Positions 37,806-49,877 of a stretch of DNA of 64,000 nucleotides are shown here, piece after piece. The DNA comes from Istiophorus platypterus (Eukaryota > Chordata > Actinopteri > Istiophoriformes > Istiophoridae). The position numbers and the translations under genes were made by a program. The DNA is taken from the NCBI GenBank assembly GCA_016859345.1, contig CM029116.1:8120143-8184142 (forward strand), read 5' to 3'. Each line of letters begins with the position of its first letter. The first letter of the stretch is position 1. The notes below the pieces were generated by a model, which saw only the letters and a program-made list of their open reading frames with translations, was not told the origin of the DNA and ran no database searches.

Positions 37806-38744
37806 TCTTCCTCGCCTTCCTCGTCTTCTCTCCTGCGCTCTTAGGAATCCCCCTGTACCCACATACATAACGAGTCACTGGTGAAGACGTCAGACAGACC
37901 CACAAACGCCGGGGGGGGGTATAATTTTTCAACCAGCTGGCACCTGAGGAAGCTAATTGTAAAACAAAGCATGACAGGCTAGACACAGTCAAGGCAGAAG
38001 GTACATAGACACCGACGACGAGGAGCGGGAGGACACGGAGGAGACCGGTAACCCCGTCAGGAGCGTTTACCCCGGAAAATACAGAGCGAGCAAGGCATTC
38101 AGAACCGCTTAATGATGGAATGCGGAAAACCCACATCCAATCCGGCATTTGCAGATGAAATTCAAAACGCCAAAAGTCTCCAGATTAAGTTTCAGCCATC
38201 CAGCCTCGGTCTCCCGCTACGACCCCCCCCCCCCCCCGCCGTGTAAAAGCATCCAGGACGAGCGCGACTATGACTGAAAACATGTGAGCAGGAAAGAAAA
38301 AAAGACAAAAAAAGAAATCACTCCCTCATTCAGATGCGACTAAATTTAGCACAACGTTATATCTATTTCACTGTGTGGGGCCTCCTCGCTGCAGATACCC
38401 CCCCACCCCGGTCAGCGCTCTGTCAGAGGAGGTCACACAGATAGGTCACCTCCTCCGACAGCGAGCTGACTGTGGAGGATCCTCCGATTGTACGACTGCC
38501 CCAAGGGGGGGGGGCACTTACCCACCATCGTGGCTCTTGTTAATGTTAGAACAACAGAGCAGCAGGTCTAATGCACATTTTTGCTAGGAACCAAACAGGA
38601 GCCGTTACATCTCTGTTAATCACCTAACAGTTCATCGACGAAGAATCATTTTAGCGCCGCATATACAGTGAGGTACGATTCTTTTTCTACAACAAAGCGT
38701 CAAACTTTATAAGCCCCTTCAGGTTTAGAATATATGGATCTTAA

Positions 38745-38910
38745 TTTGCAAAGTAACAAGTAGCTAAATACCACATGTATTTGAGATAAATGCGGTGGAG
38801 TAGGAGTAAAAACAAGTGGCGTGAAAAGAAAATACTCAAGTAAAGTAAGAGAACCTCAAATTCGTGCTCAAGTGCAATACTTAAGTAAATGTACTTCATT
38901 ACATTTGAAA
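38745..38910. repeat. Copy of the AAGTAAAAGTA-type repeat
   Basis: AGTAACAAGTAGCTAAATACC, GGTGGAGTAGGAGTAAAAAC, AAAATACTCAAGTAAAG and CAATACTTAAGTAAATGTAC match the 3' half of the repeat at 35120-35575. Confidence 0.6.
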
Positions 38911-39997
38911 AAGGAAAATTTACATGAAATAAAATTTCTAAAAGGCAAAGGCAAAAATCAAGGGGTCGTTAAAGCACAAAGCATGTGAAAGACAAAGTGT
39001 TGAAAATTTCAAACTAAAAATCCACGTTCTCTCTCTGCTCTTTTTAAAAATCCAGGAATATTTTTGTTACTGTTAATGCATTTTCTTCTCCTTTTTTTGA
39101 TACATCATGTAGCCATACATAACAATTATAAAAAAATATACATATATTTATTTTTTAGAAAAGGGTTTAGTATAGAGTAGAGGGTATTTTGCAAGTAACA
39201 CAAAAGCAGTTTGATTTTTGTCACATCTGCTCTGTGTCAGGTACGTCACTAAGATTTCCCAGTCCTCGCCTTTAATATACGTTTTCATTCACAGTGAAAG
39301 TTCTTCACTTGCTTAACAATTAGAAGGTGGATATTGATGTTAAAGAAGTATTGTGTGGGTCTATCTTGGGTGAAATTGATATATTTAAGAGAATTATTTA
39401 CAAAGTGAAGTAAATCATCTTCGTGCATCCCTAGATATGTCATAAACACATCAAATAAGAGTTTAAATAATGCAGTTGGAGCCTTCTCCTGTTATTTTGT
39501 CAGGGGACCTGGTGTGACAGTGATTCTCCATCAGTGGAGGGATATGACGTGAGTGCGGGGCGAGGCGAGGAGGGGCTGGGGGGGGGGGGCGCTTAATTTT
39601 AGACTCACCTCTAACAAAGTTCTGCTCATCACATAAGCCTCTGTAGATATGAATACTCACCCACAGTATGTAAGTAGCAGAAGTGTAACCAAATAATTAC
39701 AAGAAAAGACAGCAGCGTTCTAGGTCGCGGCCAGATGGAGAGCCCTTCTGTCAGATGCAATGTATCCTGCAATGTTTTGGGACAAGTGCTCCCTAAAATA
39801 GTCCCTTAAAACCTTCAGCTGAACGTTGTGGCACTTTCTGATAAATAATAGAAAGTCTGAATGTTAGTCTGAATAATTCATTCTGCAGCAGCCGTGCATT
39901 ACAGCTGTCTTTGTGCCTTAAAGAGTCAGCAGTGCTTTTTTTTTTTGTCTTATCATAACTTAAAGCTACAGAAAAAAATAAAAAAGTAAATAAAACA

Positions 39998-40019
39998 TAT
40001 ATATATATATATATATATA
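39998..40019. repeat. (TA)n microsatellite
   Basis: About eleven TA units between camkk1 and ywhag. Confidence 0.9.
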
Positions 40020-40964
40020 AACATAGACTTTAAGGAAAAGCAGATTTCAGAGTTGAATATTTGTATTATCTGCGTAATTTCATGTCATGTGTCGTGTGTG
40101 ACAAGAGGGAGGTATAACCGAGGAATCAGACTCTCCTAACTGAAGATCTGAACTCTCATGGTCCTCACAGAAGCTGATAGTCTCTAAAGTGGAGAGGCTG
40201 TCACATTGATGTCTCTGGTATACTCACCGTCTACTCACAGGCTGCAGGGAGGCCTATTTATAGATCTGCCTCTGTTCTCTGCTTCTACATCGGTCCCCTC
40301 TTTCTGTCCGTCTACTCTTTTCTCCCTCTTTCCCTCCGTCTAATGGGCTGATATTTCTGGAGCCGTGCAGCTAATATCTTCTTTGCATCTTTGAGGCGCA
40401 GATCACGTTGAGTCAGATCATAAACTTTCTCAGGATTCGGACGTGTTTGTCTCTTTCATCAGGGCCTGTGCGATGCGATGCGTAGAAATATTATCTCACC
40501 ATGTCTGGTCTCAGCAGTGAAGTGTAGGGATTGAATTAAGCATCAATCCATGGTTTTATTTCTAACCCCTGAATGGCCATGAGCTGCCATGTTTCCCCTC
40601 CAGATTCTCGAACTCGCCGAGTGATTGATCTCCATCCATCCTGTTTTGAAATGAGAGAGAACGTTCTTTTGGGGAACGCGTGGAGCCGAACGTCAGGCTG
40701 TTTGTTCTCCTGGTGCTGCCTTCCACCGTCCGGTCCATACAGCTGCCGCTATCTGCCCCGAGCCTAAAAACTAGCCACAACAGCCTCGAGGCTTGGCTGA
40801 CGACGGATGGGTTGGCAAGGAGTGTGAAAAGCTTGAGCCACAGGCGTTCTCCGTTTAACCTCTCACGGATCCCCAGGGCAGAAATATGCTGTTTGAGTCC
40901 CTGTTGAACCCCAGTGCAAGGCAGCTCCAGGCACCGACAACCCGATCGGGACCCCAGAGCTGAA

Positions 40965-41200
40965 ACGGTCGGTTGATTAATCAATTGACAGAAAATTGAC
41001 TGGTGGCACTTTTGGTAGCCGATTTATTTTTTGAATATTTCTTTAATCAAGATTCCAAAAATCCAGCTTTGACAGTTGGTTAGACAAGAACAGCAATCAG
41101 AATATGTTCACTTGGGCTTCAGGGAATAATGACAGGCATTTTTTCACAATGTTCCGACTTTTAATCCACTGAACAATCAATCGATTATTAAGGAGAACGC
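40965..41200. repeat. Interspersed repeat (GATTAATCAATTGAC type)
   Basis: GGTCGGTTGATTAATCAATTG, GACAGAAAATTGACTGG and AATCAATCGATTATTAAGG mark a degenerate copy of the family at 15095-15370, read in the opposite direction. Confidence 0.5.
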
Positions 41201-41549
41201 GTGTCAGACATATCGATCATGAAAATGACCGTCTTACAGTACTTCTTTGGTGGAACTATACTACCTTGCCGCAGTGCCTTAAATACTTGACACAGAAGCA
41301 ATTTGATTAAAAAAGAAAACTTTACAACAAATGACCACGATAGGAACGAAAGATTTTACAGTCTTAAAACTAGGCAGAGTCTCTCTACAAGAGCCACAAG
41401 ATGGATGATGGAGGAGCAAACATGGTTGATATTGGTAATCTGATGCCACAAAGTCTGAAGTGACCAAGAGAGAAGGAAGAAACGGGTCCTTAAGGCCATT
41501 ATCAGCTTCAACTGAAGGTCTGCAGCCAAGTTAGCAGATCTGTGGGGCC

Positions 41550-41680
41550 GCGCCCTGAGCTAAACGCTCATGCTAACATCTTGATGTTTGGCGGGTTTGG
41601 TACCGTGTTCGCCGTCCTAGCGCTGCATGTTGGATAACTGGCACTAAACGCGATGCATCCAATGACTGCCGAGGTATTTC
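41550..41680. repeat. Degenerate repeat with GCTAAACGCTCATGCTAAC core
   Basis: GCCCTGAGCTAAACGCTC, ATGCTAACATCTTGATGTTTG and GTACCGTGTTCGCCGTCCTAG follow, with CpG decay, the order of an abundant fish repeat. The open frames that cross it are incidental. Confidence 0.5.
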
Positions 41681-43789
41681 ACCCTGAGCCCGATCAGCCG
41701 GCGACGCCCGAGGAAACATGGGGGGGGGGCTGTGATCGAAGTCGGCAGATTTCATCCTCTTGGGACCGTTTCACTCCATCCAACGCTCGTCCAGATGTTT
41801 CACCTGAGCTAGAGCGGTGGACCGACAGCGACTTCTTATTTACCGCGGACACGAGGGGGGTTGTCAATCTGTGCAAGATACCAAAAGGAGCATAATTGAC
41901 TAAAATGTCAAATTATTATTGTTTTTAAAAACATTTTCCCTTTAGTGAATCTGTTATACTCTACTTTAACTAAGGGGGGGGGGGGTTACATAACTACCCC
42001 TCTGAAAACTTGAAAAGAGCTCATGAAATTCAGAGAGGCCCGAGATAACCCACCTGCATCGTCTTCATCTTGAACGGTTTCTTTTACATCACATCCAACG
42101 ACACGGCGCCGAACGGTGGCATCACAGCGGCCGTCCGCTGATGCTAATGAGGAATTTGAAGCAGTGATTTAGAGGGCGTTCGCCTTCGGAAGCCATACAG
42201 TAATTACGGCTCGATGATCACTTGTGCCTTGTCATCCTGCCCCCCCCCAACCCCCACCTCACCCCCAACCTCAACCCCACCCCCCCCGGGGACATAATGC
42301 TTCATGTTATGAAAGTGTGTAGACGGGACCAGAATTGTACAAGTGGAAGTGAAGCACGGCAGAGCGGCTTTCATGTTTTTCACGCGTCCTGCAGATTTGA
42401 CCTTTGTAGATTTCCTCCATTAAATAAACGGATTTGAATGGATACGTATGTTTCAATGTAAAAAGCCATGAATTAAAGGCTCACTCCTGAGAATTAGCTA
42501 TATAGTTTTACACTTACTGGACAGGAAAAGTGCTAAATTGAATTCGAAGCCGCTGGAGATTCGGCTACATGTCGGGCCCCAGTGTGTTTTGGGATGTGTG
42601 TAATGTCACCGTTGCCCAATAAAGACGACACCGATGTCCCTGAGAGTGTAGCAGTGCATTAAAACACAGGCTGGAAGACAGGTTGGTGCTGAATCCTAAT
42701 GCCTCCTGTGTGCTTGGAGCTTTCCTTTTTTTTTTTTTTTTTTTTTTACAGGATGCAATAGGTGTCTGAGCAGTGCAGCAAAGGAGCCTCGCTGATAGTG
42801 GGATACTTATTATAGCCCTAGCAACAGGAACGGGATTGGTGGCTGTGGAGAGTGTGCCTGTCAGCTATTGGCTGGCAAGGAGGACCGTTCAAAGCACAAA
42901 ATTTCATCTCATGAAAGGTTCAGTGCAGCAGGCTGCAGCAAGAGGCTGCAGTCTGAGGGCGGGTGATCCAGCGGCCTGGCACTCGCAGCTTATCAATCAG
43001 TCAGAGGGCTCCACTCCCAGTTTGAAACACACAGGTATGCATAGCCAGATAAACCTGGCCGATGGCTGCAAAAGACACTATGTGAACATGGAATTAAGAT
43101 ATAGTATCTCCTCCCATCGTCCATCACGAGGTGAGGGGTTTTATTTCGTTGCAGTGCCGCTTCTCTGCCGCAATCATAAAATCTCTTGTCTTTAGAAGCA
43201 ACATGCCCCGATCTACGCCCTCCATCACCTGATGGTTAGCAAAGAGCCTCATCTAAGACGTAGCGTGGCTGTGGTGTGAGCTGGCGCTTGTCTCTGCACT
43301 GCAGCTAACGCAGAGTCCGTGTCATACGTTCACCCACGGACACGCAACCCATGCAGCGGTGCAGGCAGGTACAGTACAGTACGCACGGAGCCCATCCAGA
43401 TGTGGACGCAACACACACACACACACACCAGTTATGTGACCGACATTAGAGTTACATAAGGTCATATTGACTTCCCCGATCAGTGTGTAGGCTGTTAAAC
43501 TCAACAGAAATGTCCAAAATCTGTTCAGTCATGAACTCACAGAATGGGAGGGGATGAGCCGTGGTGTTTCTGTTATGGCTGTAAATGGCCACATTATGGA
43601 AAGAAATGAAAATATAGAATAATACAGATAAACAAATAACTTTAATGGACAACAGATGGCAACCAAAACTTCCTCAGAGCATACAGTTTGTATCCCATGG
43701 TCAGCTATCACACCCACACCCCCTCCATTTTCTAATTTCCAGTAGATCAGCTCCTCTTGATCCAATTTGTGATTAAAATCTAACTCTTT

Positions 43790-46469
43790 TCTCCTCGGAT
43801 CTCGTCTCCGTATGTTTTCATGTCACAGAAACAAGGATCAACATCTAAAATAATGAGGAAAATAAAACACAAACCACTGAGGGAAAAAAAAAAAAATTCA
43901 AAAAGGAACACAATGCATGTATTCTTGGCAATGAGTGAGTGTCCTGACATGGTTTTGTTTTTTCCAAAAATATTCAAACAAAAAACCCGAGAGAAATGTC
44001 CAGTTTCCGCTCGTTTTCTTTTCCTTTTTTTCCTAACGCACGATTTAAAAATTTCAAGCGTAGGATCTGAATCCGTTCTGATATTTAATAGCTGTGTGAG
44101 CAGTTGTGCATATCGGCTCAAGGATTTCATGCATTTCGTCTGGCGAGCCTTCGAGACCGTCGACCTCATACTACGTTAAAAATAAGTCAAAGCAGCTGTG
44201 ACAAGAGTGTGTGAGCTCATGGAGGCTGACTCACCGCGGTGACATAATTGGCATACGTGAACGAGGGTGTGTGACTGACCTTAAGGCTTTAGGTTTCTCT
44301 CTCAAGCCATCACATCTGAAATAAAAAATAAAAGCTGTTCCCCCCAAAAAACTGCCATCTATTAGGAAAAATAAACTGCCATCTGTATGAATATATTAAT
44401 GTAATAAACTATAGAACTAGCAGCATTTTATGAGGATTTTATGAGCAGCTCTCCGTGCCCCTAAGCAGCTTCCTAGTGTCTTAAGTTTGCTCTGAAGACG
44501 CGAGTTCTCCCATTTCGCTCATCGATACCCGATTCTAGTGAATTGCCTTCGCTTTCCCTGCGACTGTATTTTTGTGCATTTGGTGTTGAATATTCATATC
44601 TTATGTGCTGTACAGAAAGCAGACAAATGTATAAAGTGAGGAACCATTGACGGGAAAACTGTTACATCTCGCACACATGCTTGCAGGAACTCAAAATACT
44701 GGGCAGATAAATCCTTTTTTAACCCCCCCGTAAAGGTTAATTTGCAAATTGAGGCATATCAAATAATGATACAGGCACCAAAAGAAAGCACATACTGTAC
44801 TCAGGGCACAAAACAAAGCTTTAAAACTTATTTTTTCTTTTTTTTTTTCTAAGAGCCGGTTTTTCCTTAAAAACTTTCTCATGGGTGACGATACAACAAT
44901 ACACTAGACCACCACGGAAATGGTGCATGTATAATTTAGTCATATTCTTTTTTATTATCATAGCTATTATTTCGGTTCTTGTGCAACTGCTACATAATGA
45001 CTCACATTCAAGATATTTTTGTCACTCAGGAACAGCTAAAAGGTATAAAAACAAACAAACAAAAAAAAAAAAGTATATTGTCAGAAATAAAATATGGTCC
45101 ATGTTTGTGAATCATAACAGAAACATTGAGCCTGAAAACTTCACCATTATTAAAACTGGATAGCATGACAGAAAAAGTACTTAAATACTGTTCAAAGAAC
45201 AAAATATATCATAATCATACTTCAATGTGACAAACACCAGCTGGTAAGATTAAGTGATCACTGGTGGGTTTTTATCTTCCTTTTTTTTTCTTTCATTAAC
45301 AAATTAAATACACATATTGCATGTCACTATAGCAACGCCCATTACAGGTCAATTTTTACGATCACCATTTTGGTATAGCAAATGAAAAACCGTAACAAAA
45401 CGAAATAAATTAAAAATTAGAAATCAACATCAGACAAAGCCTGTTTTTCTCAATCATATGAATACTTAACACCCACAGTATAAGTTAATAAAGTCAAGCT
45501 ACTGTATATAAATACATCACCAGCATGCACAATATTGAATAATCGATATTATTGTTGTCATCATCTTACACTGAAGAAACAGTATAGTAGGCAAGTGCAT
45601 TTAATAAAACAAACACAGAAGTAAACCACAAACTCTGAAGCTGCTTTTATTAATTTTTTTTTTGTCTTTTTTTTTTTTTCTTGGTTTTATATCGTTAAGT
45701 CTCTGCCTTTAGTAATCTTCACCTCCAAAGGAATCTATGGTTCCGGTGACGAAAACAGACTAAATCTGTCAGATGCCAAATACACTTTAGACAGAGAGAG
45801 GGGGAATAAATTTTTGTCTAACCAGTCCTCATCTTCGCTCCCGTGTAAATTATCCTATAAAATTTTGGGGGAAAAGTTTTTTTTTTTGTTGTTGTTGTTT
45901 TTCGTTTTGTTTTCTTTAAATCGGTTTCAAACGTTGTCTTTTATCGTTGTTGGCGGGAGTTTAACATCCATGGCTTGCGGGGCCACTTTCTCATGTATTG
46001 ACTACTACTGGAACCAATGCAAACTAGTTTGGTTTTTTTGTTTTTTGTTGTTTTTTTTTTGTGAGGCATTCCCATTCAAGCATTTTCTCTCTCAAGTGAC
46101 TCAAATGCATCTCTATCACGCAAAAACCTAACTAAGCAGCTTATCTCGACAGAACCAAGATCAGTTCCTAAGCCAGTGTGCGGCTGCCATTTCAATCCAA
46201 CAACAACCACTTCAGGCTGATTGACTGACATATCAGTGGTTTTGGCAAATGTCAAAGAGAAAATCAAGAAGACGGAGGCCCCTTTCAACTGTATATATAT
46301 TTCTATATATATTTAAACTAAGATTTAACCTCCACTCCCACCTCTCTTTTCATTCTTTTCTTTTAACACATGGAAAAATAAAGAACTGCTGCTGCGGTAG
46401 TATCATCGGCAAAAGCGGCTGCCAAAGTCCACCGGCCCTTCATATTTTTTTTCGAAGTGGTGTTTCGCT
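43790..46469 (-). other. Probable long 3' UTR of ywhag
   Basis: The 2.7 kb after the ywhag stop are AT-rich and hold no coding sequence. Minus-strand AATAAA signals lie at 45651-45646 and 44956-44951, among others. Human YWHAG has a 3' UTR of more than 2 kb, so a long UTR is expected. The true 3' end cannot be fixed from sequence. Confidence 0.5.
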
Positions 46470-47820
46470 TTAATTGTTGCCCTCCCCTCCCTCGTCATCC
46501 TGCTGGTCACTTGTCCACAGTGTCAAGTTGTCTCGGAGCAGCTGCATGATGAGAGTGGAGTCTTTGTAGGAGTCCTCGTTGAGGGTGTCGAGCTCGGCGA
46601 TGGCGTCGTCGAAGGCGGTCTTGGCCAGATGACAGGCCTGCTCTGGGGCGTTCTGGATCTCGTAGTAAAACACAGAGTAGTTGAGGGCCAAGCCCAGGCG
46701 GATGGGGTGGGTGGGCTGCATGTGCTCCTTGCTGATCTCGTGGGCCTCGTTGTAGGCCTTCTCCGACGACTCCACCACCGTGGCCCTCTTCTCCCCCGTG
46801 GCCACCTCGGCCAGGTACCGGTAGTAGTCGCCCTTCATCTTCAGGTAGAACACCTTGCTCTCGTGCTGCGTGTCGCTGCAGTTCTTGATCAGGAAGTTGT
46901 CCAGGAGGTTGAGCACGTCCTGGCACACGGCCTCCAGCTCCTTCTCAATCTTCTCCCGGTAGGCCCTGACCATCTCGATCTTCTTCTCGTTGCCGTCGGC
47001 CGAGGTCTTCTGCTCGATGCTGGAGATCACCCTCCAGGAGGAGCGGCGTGCGCCGACCACGTTCTTGTAGGCCACGGACAAGAGGTTCCTCTCCTCGTTG
47101 GACAGGGCCTCGTTCAGCTCTGTTACCTGGGAAAGGGAGAACCGGGAGCACGAGCTGTGATTAACGGCACCGAAACTGCATTCACACCGCACGAATACAA
47201 AACGAAGAGACATTATTAGCTGAGTTTAAACAATAAATCGACGGATGGAAAATAAAACAGCAGCTACGTCTGGCAAAAAATGCCGATCGCATATCGGTTA
47301 GTCTCAAAATGAAGTATTTCCTGGTTTTCTTTGTTTTATATCACTAGAAATTCAATATATCTTTTGGTTTTGGACCAAAATTTTGAGGTGTCCCTTCAGC
47401 CTGGGGGTTAATCAACAATCACGAACTGCAACGTCCCCGGACAGAGTCTGACCGCGGAGCCTGTGTTTCATCTCTTGTCCTCGTTTCCTGTCACATCCTA
47501 AATACGGCCCTTTGGTGAAGCCACGAAAAACCCCCAAAGAAATGCACCTGGTATAAAAAAGAGTAGGAACCGAATGCGGTGGGCAGGAAAAAGATCAACG
47601 AATCGGTTATTACGAAACACACTGTCTCTTTCCACGTGAAAGAGTCTGGACTGACGGTACAGTCCACGGCACAGGAGATGAGCAATATTTCGCTTGTCGT
47701 GTGCAATTCCCAGTTTCCATGGCGATCCATTCATTTAGTGCACCAGCAGCTCCAGATGTCACGTGGACAGCTAATGCTAGTTAGCGAGGAACGATACTCA
47801 AGATAGTCAGCAGCAGTGGG

Positions 47821-47868
<48 letters not shown>

Positions 47869-49838
47869 GGTGTGGGGCTGTGTGTGTGTGTGTGGGTGTG
47901 TGTGGGGGGGGGGGCTAAAATGTTCCCACGAGCACTGAGGGGCAGCTGCACTGTAAAAGAAAACCATCACTGCACAGGCGTTTCACGTGTCCCAGTGACC
48001 TTCTCTCTGGCTGAAAATGACCTTTTTACCTGTCTGAAACGCCGCGCCGTGACATCACTCTGAGTCCGATTGATAAATTTAGATTTTGACCGATCGGCGT
48101 GACAGTCGGACACTTGTCCGAAGGACCCGGCGTTGCTATAAAAAGGCCGTATTCCTTGGGCTTGTCTGAATGGAAAAGCAGCAGCCTCATGCTGGACTGT
48201 GAACTCTGTCACGAGGCCTGAACTCAAAGGATGGAAAAATACCAAAAGGAGTATCTTGGGTCTCACAGAAGCTTTCCCCTTAGGAAAGCGGCTTTGATTT
48301 TTTTAATCTAAAAATCTGCCGCTCGACGTGATAACGTTCCTCCCTCATCTGTTTGTTTTTTTTGTTTGTTTTGCAGAGATGGCGCAGGGTGGCCGCGTGT
48401 CCCACGGCCGAGCGGATGGAGGGCAGGGCTCCACCTGTGTGGGACGAAGGGGCCGAAACTGTGGCACAGACCTAATGATCCCATCCGACGGACGACGCTG
48501 AACGTGTGACGCTTGCGGGGAAAATGAAGCAGGTTTCCAAGAATCAAATGATTCGACTGTTGTTGGGTTTTGTGTTTTGTTTTGTATTTTAAAGGAAACA
48601 AGTAGGTTTTCACTCTAAATATAATTAACTGATGATCGGGAACATTACTATTGCACCAGTTGGATTACAATCACATTAATATATATTTATCTATATAGAT
48701 ATAGATATAGATCTATATCTTTATCTATATAGATATAGATATAGATCTATATATAAATATAGATCTAGATATATATAAATATAGATATAGATATAGATCT
48801 ATATAGATATAGATCTAGATCTATATATATAAATTAGCTGAATTAGATTACTGACTGTCACAACTACCTCACTGCTAAATCATATGTTCTATGGGCTATA
48901 ATGACGTTAGTTAAAATACATGACAACAACTATTGAAATCCTAATTTAGAGCTAAAAAAAACAAACCCTATGATGCATATTTAGAGCTGAAACACTTAAG
49001 TCGATTAATCAATTTAGCTGGTTGACAGAGAAATTACTCCGCAACTACCACTAATTTGATGATCAATCATTTTATGTGGAAAAAATATTCAGTGGTTGTG
49101 GCTTCGGTGATGTGAACGGTTTCTTGTTTTTCTTAATCTTCCACAGTAACTAGAATATTTGGGGGGTTTTTCGTGCTTTCGGTGAAAAAAGGGTGAAGAA
49201 CATGAAGGATGAACGAGGGGGGATAATCATTCGTTTCAGCCCTAGTCGCGTGTCCGTACAGGTTTCGTCCGGAGAGCTGCACAAACGGCCGCTGACGTGA
49301 GGGTAATCCGTATATATACTTTTCAGGAGGAAGACAAAGGTGGTGGCCCGTGGTTTCGCCACGTCTGGCTGCGACGGCAGAAGGGATTCCCTTCGTTTAG
49401 AGGACGAGAGTACACACCCCTGCAAAAGGGCCCGGTTCGGACCTCACGGCAGATTGGTTAAAGGGAAAGGAATCCCTCCCCGACCACACACACACACACA
49501 CACACGCACATCCATCCCACCTCCTGCAACCAGAAACCCTCGATGACAAACGATCCACCCCGGGGGGGTTGGGGGAGGTGGGGTGGTGGTGGTGGTGCTC
49601 ACTCCACCTCTCCCCAGGAGCACAAGACAAAATGTTCCCGGTTTCGGAGCAAGTGCGACGACGACTCCGATCTATATGCGAGCTCACGCAGGCCCTGGCT
49701 CAGACTCCCAGGATGCATCTGGTTCCAGCGTGAGCCGGTGTGACACAGCAGTTTTCTCCCGTTCTTTTTTTTTTTTTTTTGCCGTTTTTCTTTTTTAACC
49801 CGCTGCTGAAGCCAGTTCTCAGAATTTCTTAAGGGGAC

Positions 49839-49877
<39 letters not shown>

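Larger units (their letters stand above)
33700..43780. other. Gene-poor interval between camkk1 and ywhag
   Basis: No coding exon could be supported in about 10 kb. The interval holds interspersed repeats (35120-35575, 36071-36400, 38640-38910, 40965-41200, 41550-41680), (TA)n runs (36545-36566, 39998-40019), many G or C homopolymers of 8-16 bases (for example 35820-35850, 38223-38237, 41976-41986, 42240-42290) and CpG-richer patches at 35970-36150 and 37440-37720. The longer open frames (37154-37594, 37693-38148 minus, 40562-40984 minus, 42773-43195) have no recognisable protein similarity and no supporting splice structure. Regulatory DNA or a non-coding RNA could be present but cannot be shown here. 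Confidence 0.55.

Noticed and set aside
37154..38148. Open frames of 120-150 codons on both strands
   Set aside because: They overlap one another, cross CTT and CCATTCTATT simple repeats and encode no recognisable domain.
42773..43195. 140-codon open frame on the plus strand
   Set aside because: No similarity to a known protein, no splice support, and the residue composition is unremarkable.
46507..47219. Long open frames on both strands over ywhag exon 2
   Set aside because: They are shadows of the highly biased 14-3-3 gamma codons.
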